Source: VBDM01 sp963699535
Lineage (GTDB): Bacteria > Pseudomonadota > Gammaproteobacteria > Burkholderiales > SG8-39
Direction: 5' to 3'
DNA length: 64,000 nt
Assembly (NCBI GenBank): GCA_963699535.1
Contig: CAVOUJ010000011.1
Location: 186,001 to 250,000 of the forward strand
In this document: in pieces, positions 11,058-19,682 of the stretch
How the letters are laid out: every line of letters begins with the position of its first letter
How positions within the stretch are numbered: position 1 is the stretch's first letter
Program-made: the position numbers and the translations under genes
The notes under the pieces: model-generated
Seen by the model: the letters and a program-made list of their open reading frames with translations, nothing else
Database searches by the model: none
Told to the model about the DNA's origin: nothing

Positions 11058-11942
11058 ATGTCTGAATTGGATCGGCTGATCAAGCGCGGCGAAGCGCTCC
11101 TCGAGCGCGTGGAAGCGCTGCTTCCGCCCGCACCGCCCCCGGTCGATTGGAAAGCGAGCGTCGCATTCCGCTGGCGCAAGACTTCCCGCGCGGGTTTCAT
11201 CCAGCCGGTCAGGAACGTGCACCGCATCCGTCTCTCCGACCTCCGGGGCGTGGACAGCCAGAAGGCGCTGATCGAGCAGAACACACGCCAGTTCGTCGAG
11301 GGCCGAACCGCCAACAACGCGCTTTTGACCGGCGCCCGCGGGACCGGAAAGTCCTCGCTCGTCAAGGCGGTGCTCGACAAGTTCCACGGCCAAGGTCTGC
11401 GCCTGATCGAAGTGGAAAAGCACGATCTTGTCGATTTGCCCGATATCGTCGACCAAGTGGTCGAGAGACCGGAGCGTTTCCTTCTGTTCTGCGACGACCT
11501 TTCATTCGAACTCTCCGAGGCGGCCGGCTACAAGGCGCTCAAGGCGGTGCTCGATGGATCGGTCGCCGCGACTTCGGACAACCTCCTCATCTACGCGACC
11601 TCGAACCGGCGGCATCTGATGCCCGAGTACATGCAGGAAAACCTCGAGACCAAATACCTGGGCGAAGAGATCCATCCTGGAGAAACGGTCGAGGAAAAGA
11701 TTTCGCTTTCGGAGCGCTTCGGATTGTGGGTTTCTTTCTATCCCTTCGATCAGGACGCCTACCTGGATATCGTGGCTCACTGGCTGCACGAACTGGGATG
11801 CCCGGAGACCGGTATTCGCCAATGCCGGCAGGAGGCGCTGCAGTGGGCGTTGCAGCGTGGGTCGCGCAGCGGCCGGGTGGCCTGGCAGTTTGCTCGCGAC
11901 TATGCCGGGCGCAGTTCCGGCGACAGGAAGTCGAAGCGCTGA
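11058..11942 (+). CDS. DUF815 family AAA+ ATPase
   Basis: This 294-residue protein has Walker A TGARGTGKSSLVKAV, Walker B-like RFLLFCDDLSFE, and a sensor region with IYATSNRRHLMPEYM. These define the DUF815 (YjeE-unrelated) AAA+ family found next to argJ and mutT in many beta- and gammaproteobacteria. The cellular role is not established. It begins 29 bp after argJ and ends 10 bp before the mutT fusion, so it is likely co-transcribed. Confidence 0.88.
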   Translation: MSELDRLIKRGEALLERVEALLPPAPPPVDWKASVAFRWRKTSRAGFIQPVRNVHRIRLSDLRGVDSQKALIEQNTRQFVEGRTANNALLTGARGTGKSSLVKAVLDKFHGQGLRLIEVEKHDLVDLPDIVDQVVERPERFLLFCDDLSFELSEAAGYKALKAVLDGSVAATSDNLLIYATSNRRHLMPEYMQENLETKYLGEEIHPGETVEEKISLSERFGLWVSFYPFDQDAYLDIVAHWLHELGCPETGIRQCRQEALQWALQRGSRSGRVAWQFARDYAGRSSGDRKSKR

Positions 11943-11952
11943 GTACTCACCC

Positions 11953-12888
11953 ATGTTGGCCCCGGTGGATGTCGCCGTGGGGGTGCTGATCCGCGCCGAC
12001 GGCGCGACGCTCCTTGCGCAGCGACCCAGTAGCAAGGTGTATTCCGGATACTGGGAGTTTCCAGGCGGCAAGATCGAGCCCGGCGAACCCGTCGCCGAGG
12101 CACTCAAGCGCGAGATACGAGAGGAGCTCGGCGTCGAGATCGAGCGCGCCTATCCCTGGATCACCCGGGTCTTCGCTTATCCGCACGCGAGTGTGCGCCT
12201 GCATTTTCACCGGGTAGTCGCTTGGCGCGGAGAGCCGCGCGCGCTCGAACACCGGGCGCTCGCATGGGAGCTGCCCGAGGCGATCACGGTCGCCCCGCTC
12301 CTGCCCGCGAACGGTCCGGTGCTGCGCAGTCTTCTTCTGCCCGCGGAGTACGCCATCACGCGTGCTCGCGAAATGGGCATCGAGCCGTTTCTTGAGCGGC
12401 TCAAATCGAGACTGCGCGGCGGCTTGAAGCTCGTTCAGGTGAGGGAAAAGAACCTGGACCGCGGGGCGCTCAAGGAGTTTGCGCGAGATGTCGTCGTGCT
12501 CACCCGAGCTCACGGCGCGAAAGTCATGGTCAACGGCGACGTCGCGCTCGCGCGAGAAATAGGCGCCGACGGCGTGCACTTGACGTCGGAGCAGTTGCGC
12601 GCGGCCTCGGGTCGCCCCGATTTGCCCTGGTGCGGTGCTTCGTGCCACTCGAGTGAGGAGCTGCGCTGCGCCGAGGCGCTGGCGGCCGATTTCGTCGTGC
12701 TTGGGCCCGTGCGCGCGACGCCGTCGCATCCGCGCGCCGTCCCGCTGGGGTGGGAGCGGTTCCGGGAGATCGCGGCAGGTGCCGCCGTGCCCGTGTACGC
12801 GCTTGGAGGGATGGCCCCGCCCGACATGGAGCAAGGCCTGAGTTGCGGTGCCCACGGCCTAGCGATGGTGCGTGGAGCGTGGGGATAG
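11953..12888 (+). CDS. MutT (Nudix)-thiamine phosphate synthase-like fusion
   Basis: This 311-residue fusion starts at ATG 11953 (MLAPVDVAVGVLIRADG). Residues 1-130 are a Nudix hydrolase with an intact box (GGKIEPGEP, then REIREELGV), expected to clean 8-oxo-dGTP from the nucleotide pool. Residues about 135-311 form a TIM barrel like ThiE/TenI, with KLVQVREKNL, MVNGD, GADGVHLTSEQL and YALGGM. This fusion is known in proteobacteria as a Nudix family hydrolase with a thiamine monophosphate synthase-like tail. Whether the tail is active is unknown. Confidence 0.92.
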   Translation: MLAPVDVAVGVLIRADGATLLAQRPSSKVYSGYWEFPGGKIEPGEPVAEALKREIREELGVEIERAYPWITRVFAYPHASVRLHFHRVVAWRGEPRALEHRALAWELPEAITVAPLLPANGPVLRSLLLPAEYAITRAREMGIEPFLERLKSRLRGGLKLVQVREKNLDRGALKEFARDVVVLTRAHGAKVMVNGDVALAREIGADGVHLTSEQLRAASGRPDLPWCGASCHSSEELRCAEALAADFVVLGPVRATPSHPRAVPLGWERFREIAAGAAVPVYALGGMAPPDMEQGLSCGAHGLAMVRGAWG

Positions 12889-13053
12889 TACGAAGTCAGT
12901 CCCTATGAGTGGCCAATCCCTGTTCGACGCGCATTCCGTATTGACTATCCGGAGCCGGCAAGATCGAAGGAAACCTCCGCCGGGGCATTCGCAATTCACC
13001 ATTGCTCCTCAACGGTAGTAAAATCCGGAAGCCTCCGGAAAGGAGAGGTCGCG

Positions 13054-13431
13054 ATGACCAAGATTCTCTGCGTAGAAGACAGCGAGGACAGCCTGTTCGC
13101 GCTGCACAAGCGTTTGGGCCTCGCCGGGTTCGAGGTCAAGGTCGCAACGAATGGCACGGAGGCCGTCGACTGGGCGAAAACACTCCTGCCCGATCTCATC
13201 GTGATGGACTTGAGACTGCCGGGGCTCGACGGCTGGGAGGCGACGCGCCGTCTGAAAGGCCAGCCTGAAACGAAACACATACCGATCATCGTCGTCACCG
13301 CCGACACGTCGGAGAAGAGCCGCGAGAAGGCGTTCGCCGCGGGCTGTGACGCGTATGAAACGAAACCGGCTGACTTCCCGAGACTCATCGAGAAGATCAA
13401 CTCGCTTGTAACTCGGGGCGCCAAAGCCTGA
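13054..13431 (+). CDS. Single-domain response regulator
   Basis: This is a 125-residue CheY-like receiver with no output domain. The acidic pair E8/D9, phospho-acceptor D52 (in IVMDLRLPGLDGW), T82 and K104 are all in place. AAAGGAGAGG lies just upstream of the ATG. No histidine kinase is adjacent, so its partner lies elsewhere. It interrupts the usual mutT-yacG neighbourhood as an extra gene. It may act by protein-protein contact, like CheY or DivK. Confidence 0.92.
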   Translation: MTKILCVEDSEDSLFALHKRLGLAGFEVKVATNGTEAVDWAKTLLPDLIVMDLRLPGLDGWEATRRLKGQPETKHIPIIVVTADTSEKSREKAFAAGCDAYETKPADFPRLIEKINSLVTRGAKA

Positions 13432-13452
13432 CCGGCGATGCGGTCGATGCGC

Positions 13453-13478
13453 GGGGTCAGTCCCTGATCCCTGACCCC
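13453..13478. repeat. Inverted repeat at a convergent gene end
   Basis: GGGGTCAG (13453-13460), 10-nt loop, CTGACCCC (13471-13478). It lies between the response regulator stop and the yacG stop, and forms the last codons of yacG. It can act as a two-way transcription stop or be a small dispersed palindrome. There is no T-run, so the terminator role is uncertain. Confidence 0.6.
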
Positions 13479-13666
13479 TGTTCCCGATCCCCGGTGTCAG
13501 GAGAATCCTTCTCTCCCTCGATCGGAACCCGGTACTTCTCCGTCGCCCAGGCGCCGAGATCAATCAGCTTGCACCGCTCGGAGCAGAACGGCCGGTAGCG
13601 GTTCTGCGGCGACCACGCCACCTGCGCGCCGCAGCGCGGGCAGCTTACCGACGGGGCCCTGGTCAC
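13457..13666 (-). CDS. yacG: DNA gyrase inhibitor YacG
   Basis: This 69-residue zinc-finger protein has CPRCGAQ at the N-terminus and FCSERCKLIDLG further on, giving the Cys4 zinc site (C-x2-C ... C-x3-C). YacG of E. coli binds GyrB and inhibits gyrase. The last dozen residues (GDREQGSGIRD) are translated from a palindromic repeat and are not conserved in nature. The zapD-yacG-coaE association is standard. Confidence 0.9.
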   Translation of the reverse strand: MTRAPSVSCPRCGAQVAWSPQNRYRPFCSERCKLIDLGAWATEKYRVPIEGEKDSPDTGDREQGSGIRD

Positions 13667-13670
13667 GGCG

Positions 13671-14492
13671 TTACAGATTGCAGAAGGTCAATTCGAACTC
13701 GACGTCCGACTCGCAGGCCCTGGGCCGCGGCTCCGCCCCAAAGGTGCTGAACCGCACGTTGAGCGCGTATCGATTGGCGCTGATCTCGGGAATGTACTGA
13801 GAATTGCGCGGCAGCCGAATCCGTACCATTTGCGACAGCTTGCCGCCGATGATCTGCGAGAACGCGCCATGGTGGGCTACGTGCTTGACAGGCTTGCCTC
13901 CCTCGCGAAGCAGCTTCAGGACGATAGCCGAGGCGTCCCGGATGGGCAGCAGCGGAGTAGTCCAGGCGTTGAGGTCGGCCCCGCGCCGGGAGTTCTCCCG
14001 GTGCAGCCAGAAATGGTAGGAAGGCAGATCGAACTCACAGACTCCGCCGGGGATCCCGGTGCGCTGCTTGATCGACATCAGCCATTCGTTGTCGCGAAGA
14101 TGCTGGCCGATCTTGCCCGTCATCGCGAAGAGCGCAGCGCTTGCCCGCTCGATATCGGATATCACTCGGCGGAGGACGTCCTCGGCGATTTGCGGGTTGT
14201 TCTTGAACGTGAGCATGACCTGCTTCTGGCGCTCCAGCTCCTGCAGCAGGTCCGACTTCAGGTCCGCCCGGCTGGCGACCTCGAGGATTTCAAACAGCGT
14301 AAGCAGCGCAGTGTGATGGGCGGGCGAATCTTCCGCGGAAAAAAAGTGATGGGCGCGCTCAAACAGGTCTTCGAGGCGCAGCAATGTCCGGATTCGCTCG
14401 TTGAGCGGATACTCGTAGGTGATCACTATTGTGCCCGCGACTCGAGGGGGAGGCGATTGATTTTGGGCAACTTTCTGTGGATTCTCACCCAT
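13671..14492 (-). CDS. zapD: Cell division protein ZapD
   Basis: ZapD (DUF1342, YacF) bundles FtsZ filaments at the Z ring. The family core is clear: TYEYPLNERIRTLLRLEDLF near the start, RQKQVMLTFKNNPQ in the middle, SYHFWLHR, and a C-terminal beta-rich part. ATG 14492 gives 273 residues with a tail of about 18 residues before the usual family start. A GTG eighteen codons in is a possible alternative, and neither has a strong ribosome site. Confidence 0.9.
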   Translation of the reverse strand: MGENPQKVAQNQSPPPRVAGTIVITYEYPLNERIRTLLRLEDLFERAHHFFSAEDSPAHHTALLTLFEILEVASRADLKSDLLQELERQKQVMLTFKNNPQIAEDVLRRVISDIERASAALFAMTGKIGQHLRDNEWLMSIKQRTGIPGGVCEFDLPSYHFWLHRENSRRGADLNAWTTPLLPIRDASAIVLKLLREGGKPVKHVAHHGAFSQIIGGKLSQMVRIRLPRNSQYIPEISANRYALNVRFSTFGAEPRPRACESDVEFELTFCNL

Positions 14493-14527
14493 TCGACGCG
14501 AATTGACAACGGGCGCGGAGACACTCG

Positions 14528-15148
14528 CTATGACGCTTTCATGGAGTCTCGGGCGAACATGAGGTACTTCTCGTTCAGGCTCGAAACCTGGCGTGCGAGA
14601 GCCTCGGGATCGCCTCGGTTGTCGATCACGTCGTCGGCTATCGCGAGACGCTCCTCGCGTGTCGCCTGGGAAGCGAGGATATCGCGCACTTCCTTCTCGG
14701 ATAGGCCGCTGCGCCGCATGACGCGCTCGATCTGCTGCGCCTCGCTGCAATCCACCACGAGTACGCGCTGGACGCGCGATCGGTCGACGCCGCCTTCCGC
14801 CAGCAGCGGCACGACGAGGATCGCGTAAGCACCGTCGGAGGATTCGACACGGCGAGAGCTTTCTTTCCGGATAAGCGGGTGCAGGATGGCCTCGAGCTTA
14901 CCCTTCTGGGCCGGGTCGCCGAAGACGAGCTTGCGCATTCTGGAGCGGTCGAGCGCGCCATCCGCGCCGATGAGCCCTGGGCCGAAGGCGGCGCGTATCG
15001 GCTCGATCGCCGCACCCCCGGCCCGCGTCAACTCGTGCGCGATCTCGTCGGTATCGATCACCGCGATCCCGAGCCTGGCGAACAGTGCCGCGACCGCACT
15101 CTTGCCTGAACCGATGCCGCCCGTGAGTCCGACGGTGTAGGGCTTCAC
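14528..15148 (-). CDS. coaE: Dephospho-CoA kinase
   Basis: This enzyme catalyses the last step of coenzyme A synthesis. It has 206 residues, from GTG 15148, which overlaps the pilD stop by 4 bp. The P-loop GLTGGIGSGKSAVA opens the protein, followed by IDTDEIAHELT, HPLIRKE, VVPLLAEGG and VDCSEAQQIERVMRR, all standard CoaE elements. Confidence 0.96.
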   Translation of the reverse strand: MKPYTVGLTGGIGSGKSAVAALFARLGIAVIDTDEIAHELTRAGGAAIEPIRAAFGPGLIGADGALDRSRMRKLVFGDPAQKGKLEAILHPLIRKESSRRVESSDGAYAILVVPLLAEGGVDRSRVQRVLVVDCSEAQQIERVMRRSGLSEKEVRDILASQATREERLAIADDVIDNRGDPEALARQVSSLNEKYLMFARDSMKAS

Positions 15149-16008
15149 ATGAACTGGTTGAGATACTGGCGCGTGAGCTGGGGTCCCCAGAATAGGGCGA
15201 CGACCCCCGCCGCGCCCAGATACGGCCCGAAGGGGATCGGCACGCCCCGGCCGTGGCGGGCGAATACCATCAAAGCTATCCCTACGGCAGCGCCTATGAA
15301 GGACGACAGCAGGATCGTGAGCGGCAAGACCTGCCAGCCGCACCACGCGCCGATCGCCGCGAGCAGCTTGAAGTCGCCGAAGCCCATTCCTTCCTTCCCG
15401 GTCGCGAGCTTGAACAGCCAGTAAACGCTCCACAGGGAGACGTAGCCGGCGGCAGCGCCGATCACGGCCGAGCGCAGGTCGGTGAAAACGCCGGCCGCGT
15501 TGAGGAGCAGGCCCAGCCACAGCAGGGGCAGGGTGATCGCATCGGGCAGCAGCTGCGTATCGAAGTCGATGAAGCTCGCGGCGACAATGCACCACAGGAA
15601 GACCATCGCGGCGAAAGCGGCCGGGCTGAAGCCGAAGCGCATCGCCGACCAGATTCCGGCGATCCCCCCCAGCAGTTCGACGACCGGGTAGCGCAGGCCG
15701 ATCGGGGACTTGCAGGCGGAGCAGCGGCCGCGCAGGATCGCGTAGGAAAAGAGCGGGATGTTTTCCAGAGCGGAAACGCGATGGCCGCACGCCGGACAGC
15801 GCGAGCGCGGCACGAATAGATCGAACCTCTCCTCGGCAGCGGCCGCCTCGCCCTGCAGTTCGGCGCACTGGCGCCGCCAGTCCCGGTCCATCATTTTCGG
15901 CAGGCGATGGATGACAACGTTCAGAAACGAGCCGATCACGAGCCCGAATACCAGGCCCAGCCAGGGAAAGACCGCCGGATGCGCGGCCGTCTTGAGAATG
16001 TCGCTCAT
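15145..16008 (-). CDS. pilD: Type IV prepilin peptidase/N-methyltransferase
   Basis: This 287-residue polytopic membrane aspartyl protease cleaves and methylates prepilins. The start at ATG 16008 is favoured (MSDILKTAAHP) over an upstream in-frame ATG. The cytoplasmic zinc loop has CPACGH and CSACK, and the two catalytic aspartates lie in FIDFDTQLLPD and MGFGDFKLL. It is translationally coupled to coaE. Confidence 0.96.
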   Translation of the reverse strand: MSDILKTAAHPAVFPWLGLVFGLVIGSFLNVVIHRLPKMMDRDWRRQCAELQGEAAAAEERFDLFVPRSRCPACGHRVSALENIPLFSYAILRGRCSACKSPIGLRYPVVELLGGIAGIWSAMRFGFSPAAFAAMVFLWCIVAASFIDFDTQLLPDAITLPLLWLGLLLNAAGVFTDLRSAVIGAAAGYVSLWSVYWLFKLATGKEGMGFGDFKLLAAIGAWCGWQVLPLTILLSSFIGAAVGIALMVFARHGRGVPIPFGPYLGAAGVVALFWGPQLTRQYLNQFM

Positions 16009-16101
16009 GAGACCTGACGACAATTAACGTGCGCCATGCGCACGATGATTCATTTGCGCCGCCACGAGCGCCCGGCGCAAGCCACTTGAGTCGTGCTGAG
16101 A

Positions 16102-17322
16102 CTAGACTGCCTGGCCGATCTTGAAGATCGGCAGGTACATCGCGATGACCATGCCGCCGATCAGCACGCCGAGCACGACCATGATCATCGGCTCCATCAG
16201 GCTGGAGATCGCTTCCACCGCATCGTCCACCTCGGCCTCGAAGAAGTCCGCGACCTTGCCGAGCATGGAATCGAGCGCGCCCGACTCCTCGCCGATCGAC
16301 ACCATCTGGATGACCATGTTGGGAAAGACATTGGTTTCCTGCATGGAAGCCGTCAGGCTCGTGCCGGTGCTGACTTTCTTCTGGATGTCCTTGGTCGCCA
16401 TGAGATAGATGTAGTTCCCCGAGGCCCCGCCCACGGAATCGAGTGCCTCGACCAGGGGCACGCCGGCCGCGAACATGGTCGAAAGCGTCCTGGTCCAGCG
16501 CGCGATGGTGGATTTCTTGACCAGATCGCCGAAGATAGGCAGCCTCAGCATCATCCGGTCCATGAAGATCTGCACCGGCACCGAGCGCTTCCACAACGCG
16601 AGGAACCCCCAGACGCCTCCGCCTATGGCGGGGAAGATGATGTACCAGTAGTTCACGAAAAAGTCCGAGACCGCCATGACAAACAGGGTGGGCGCGGGAA
16701 GATCGGCGCCGAAGCTCGTGAACACCTGTTTGAACGCCGGGATCACGAAAATCATGATGACCGCGGTGATGACGAAGGCGACGACGATGATCGCGATCGG
16801 GTAGAACAGCGCCGACTTGATTTTCGACTTTATCGCCTGGATCTTTTCCTTGTAGGTGGCCAGGCGGTCGAGGAGGGTTTCCAGGATGCCGGCCTGTTCG
16901 CCGGCTGCCACCAGGTTGCAGAACAGGGCGTCGAAGTGTAGGGGGTGCTTGCGGAACGCGGCGTGCAGCGGGGAACCGGTTTCCACGTCGGTCTTGACCT
17001 CCATCAGCAGCCTTGCGACTGCAGGATTGGCGTGGCCCTTGCCGACGATGTCGAAAGACTGCAGCAGCGGCACGCCCGCCTTCATCATGGTCGCCAACTG
17101 GCGGGTAAACAGCGTGACATCCTTGTCGCTGACCCTGCCGCCCCTGCCGATCGGCCGCTTCTTGACCTTGGTGACGACGATGCCCTGGCGGCGCAGCGTG
17201 ACGTTGACGACGGCCTCGCCGCCCGCTTTCATCTCGCCCTTGATGATCTTTCCGGACTTGTCCCTGCCTTCCCAGAGGTAGTTGATCTCCTTGACCCTGG
17301 CGGCTGCGGCTGCGGTTGCCAT
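16102..17322 (-). CDS. pilC: Type IV pilus inner-membrane platform protein PilC
   Basis: This 406-residue protein has two GspF/PilC domains (about residues 70-195 and 275-395), each with its membrane segments. Signatures include RQLATMMKAGVPLLQSFDIV, VAAGEQAGILE, and the second copy RTLSTMFAAGVPLVEALD with VSIGEESGALD. It organises pilus assembly with PilB and PilT. No pilB lies upstream here: the next gene is a CorC-type protein only 162 bp away. Confidence 0.96.
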   Translation of the reverse strand: MATAAAAARVKEINYLWEGRDKSGKIIKGEMKAGGEAVVNVTLRRQGIVVTKVKKRPIGRGGRVSDKDVTLFTRQLATMMKAGVPLLQSFDIVGKGHANPAVARLLMEVKTDVETGSPLHAAFRKHPLHFDALFCNLVAAGEQAGILETLLDRLATYKEKIQAIKSKIKSALFYPIAIIVVAFVITAVIMIFVIPAFKQVFTSFGADLPAPTLFVMAVSDFFVNYWYIIFPAIGGGVWGFLALWKRSVPVQIFMDRMMLRLPIFGDLVKKSTIARWTRTLSTMFAAGVPLVEALDSVGGASGNYIYLMATKDIQKKVSTGTSLTASMQETNVFPNMVIQMVSIGEESGALDSMLGKVADFFEAEVDDAVEAISSLMEPMIMVVLGVLIGGMVIAMYLPIFKIGQAV

Positions 17323-17359
17323 TGCGATGTCTCCCTACTTCATTCCTCGGCGCAGCTCT

Positions 17360-17380
17360 CGACTTCCTCGAGCGAAGTCG
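17360..17380. repeat. Hairpin in the pilC 5' region
   Basis: CGACTTC (17360-17366), 7-nt loop, GAAGTCG (17374-17380), a perfect 7-bp stem about 38 bp upstream of the pilC start. The rest of 17323-17484 is an unusually AT-rich tract for this genome (17430-17470) that probably holds the pilC promoter. I could not fix -10/-35 boxes with confidence. Confidence 0.5.
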
Positions 17381-17484
17381 GAGCCTCTTGCGGTGGACAG
17401 GATGATGCATCGGCTCATGGGCTTTGTAAAGTCCAAAGTGTTTCTAATGTATTGAAGAAAAGGCATAAATTCACGACGCTGCGG

Positions 17485-18774
17485 TCACGCCGCCTCTGCA
17501 AGATCGGCCGCGCGCGGCCGGAAAAGGCGCACGGTCTTGATGACGCGATCCTGCGTCTGCACGATCTCCATCGGAACCTCGGCGATCTTGAGCGCCACGC
17601 CCGCCTCGGGGATGTCCCGCAGGTGCTCGAGGATGAGCCCGTTGAGGGTCTTCGGGCCGTCGATGGGCAACGCGAGCCCGAGCTTGCGGTTCAATTCGCG
17701 GAGCACGCTCGTGCCCTCGACCAAGGCGCTTCCGTCCTTGTCCCACGGCTCGATTTCCGATTTCAGCGGCGCCGTGGTGGTGAACTCGCCGATGATCTCC
17801 TCGATGATGTCCTCCAGCGTCACCAGGCCCTGCAGCTCGCCGTACTCGTCGACGACCAGGGCGATGCGCTGCTTGTTCTCCTGGAAGTACTGAAGCTGTG
17901 CGAACACCGGCGTGCCGGCGGGCACGAAATAGGGCTCGGCCGCCAGCTCGGCGAGCGAAGTGCGGTCGAGCTCCTGCGCACGCACGAGGTGCATCACCTT
18001 GCGCAGGTGCAGGATGCCGACGAGATTGCCGAGCTCGCCGCGGTAGGCGGGAAGCCGCGTGTGATAGGCGGTGGTGAGCTGGGCGAGGATGCTCTCGGTC
18101 GGTGCGTCGAGGTCGATCGCCTCGATTTGCGCGCGCGGCGTCATCACGTCTTCGACCGTGATCGCTTCGAGGTCGAAGAGGTTCATGAGGATGCTCTGGT
18201 GCTTCTTCGGCATGAACTGCCCCGATTCGAGCACCAGGGAGCGCAGCTCTTCCATCGACAGGCGCTGCGCCTGCGCGCCGCCCTTGGATCGCACGCGGAA
18301 CGCGTAGAGCAGCGGAGCGACGAACAGGTTCACGAACCAGACGGCCGGGTAGAGGATCCTGAGCAGCGGCTTCAGGACGTAGCTCGCCGGCAGCGCGATG
18401 CGCTCGGCGTAGGCCGCGCCGATCACCTTCGGCGTGATCTCGGAGAACACCAGGATCAGGAAGGTGATCGCGAGCGTGGCGCCCATCAGCATGTACTTGT
18501 CGTCGCCGAAGAGCTCGATGCCGATCACCGTGACGAGCGACGCCGCCGCGGCGTTGACGAGGTTGTTGCCGAGGAGGATGACCCCGAGCAGCTTGTCGGT
18601 CTTGGCGAGCAGCTCGGTGGTGATCTCCGCGCCGCGATTTCCCAGGCGCACCAGCGCCTTCAGCCGATAGCGGTTGACCGCCATCATGCTGGTTTCGGCG
18701 ATCGAGAACAGGGCCGACAGTATCAGCAGTACAGCGAGCGCGATGAGCTGCGCCGCCAACCGGAGGTCGTCCAA
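17485..18774 (-). CDS. HlyC/CorC (UPF0053) family membrane protein
   Basis: This 429-residue protein has an N-terminal DUF21 membrane domain (residues 1-190), two CBS domains (around residues 205-330, with VEDVMTPRAQIEAI and LVVDEYGELQGLVTLEDIIE) and a C-terminal CorC/HlyC-associated domain. Family members are linked to magnesium/cobalt transport or efflux. The stop lies 162 bp upstream of pilC on the same strand. Confidence 0.93.
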   Translation of the reverse strand: MDDLRLAAQLIALAVLLILSALFSIAETSMMAVNRYRLKALVRLGNRGAEITTELLAKTDKLLGVILLGNNLVNAAAASLVTVIGIELFGDDKYMLMGATLAITFLILVFSEITPKVIGAAYAERIALPASYVLKPLLRILYPAVWFVNLFVAPLLYAFRVRSKGGAQAQRLSMEELRSLVLESGQFMPKKHQSILMNLFDLEAITVEDVMTPRAQIEAIDLDAPTESILAQLTTAYHTRLPAYRGELGNLVGILHLRKVMHLVRAQELDRTSLAELAAEPYFVPAGTPVFAQLQYFQENKQRIALVVDEYGELQGLVTLEDIIEEIIGEFTTTAPLKSEIEPWDKDGSALVEGTSVLRELNRKLGLALPIDGPKTLNGLILEHLRDIPEAGVALKIAEVPMEIVQTQDRVIKTVRLFRPRAADLAEAA

Positions 18775-18838
18775 ATCGTATGCCTAGAGGACCGGGGGGA
18801 GCGGAGTATAGCTCAGGCGCCGGCCTCCGACACGAGCG

Positions 18839-19657
18839 TCAAATGCCGCGCCGCAGTATCACCTCGAGCACGAAGCGGCTGCCGACATAGGCGAGGAGCA
18901 GCGCGACGAATCCGGCGAGCGTCCAGCGCAGCGCGACGCGACCGCGCCAGCCGTAGAAATATCGGCCGGCGAGGAGCGCGCCGAAAATGAGCCAGGAAGC
19001 GACCGCGAATACCGTCTTGTGGTTGAACCTTATCGCCTGGCCGAAGAGCGTCTCGGAAAAGACGATCCCGGTGACGAGCGTGAGCGTGAGAAAGACGAAC
19101 CCGGCGAGGATCACGCGGAAAAGCAGCCGCTCCATGACGAGGAGCGGCGGCAGGGCGGCGAGCGGCCCGGCGAGCGCGCCGCCGTGCAGGCGGCGTTCCA
19201 TCAGCGTCATGAGGAGCGCATGCAGCGCGGCGATCGTGAACATGCCGTAGGCGCTCATGGCGAGCGCTAGATGCACCCGGAACTCGGTCGCCTGCGTGTA
19301 CGGAGGGCTCGCGAGCCCGGGGAAGAGCGCCGGGAGCGGCGCGCAAATGGCGGCGAGGGCGAGGATCGGCGCCTGCATGCCTTCGAGCTCGAGGAACAGG
19401 CTCTCGACCCAGTAGATCAGCACCGCGAGCCAAAGCATCACCGAGAGGGCAGGCCCGAAGCCGAAGCGCAGCTCGGAGTGCGCCAACAGCATGTCGTACA
19501 CGAGCCAGGTATGCAGAGCAAGCGGAACGAGGATGGCGCCCCGCTCCAGGGCCGAGATTTTCGGCACGCTCGCGCCGCGCCAGCGCGTGCGCCAGAAGTG
19601 GACAGCGAGCGCCGCGTAGAGGAGAGCCGCCGCGCCGTAGAGTAGAATCGCCGGCAT
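18839..19657 (-). CDS. Inner-membrane protein YpjD, CcsA-like
   Basis: This 272-residue protein has about eight membrane helices and belongs to the cytochrome c assembly (CcsA/CcmC-like) superfamily. The conserved stretches VHLALAMSAYGMFTIAALHA and IRFNHKTVFAVASWLIFG contain the histidines of this family. It is transcribed divergently from ffh with 25 bp between starts, the typical proteobacterial pairing. Its exact role is not established. Confidence 0.9.
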   Translation of the reverse strand: MPAILLYGAAALLYAALAVHFWRTRWRGASVPKISALERGAILVPLALHTWLVYDMLLAHSELRFGFGPALSVMLWLAVLIYWVESLFLELEGMQAPILALAAICAPLPALFPGLASPPYTQATEFRVHLALAMSAYGMFTIAALHALLMTLMERRLHGGALAGPLAALPPLLVMERLLFRVILAGFVFLTLTLVTGIVFSETLFGQAIRFNHKTVFAVASWLIFGALLAGRYFYGWRGRVALRWTLAGFVALLLAYVGSRFVLEVILRRGI

Positions 19658-19682
19658 CGCCGCAGTTTATACCACGCGCTCC

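Noticed and set aside
16110..16133. A near-perfect palindrome GCCGATCTT-G-AAGATCGGC as a terminator after pilC
   Set aside because: It lies inside the last pilC codons (PIFKIGQAV), has a one-base centre that cannot form a loop without losing pairs, and no T-run.
14528..17410. A 960-residue minus-strand reading frame
   Set aside because: Only its last part is coaE. The rest is a shadow of pilD and pilC in another frame, with Arg/Gly-rich composition and no family match.
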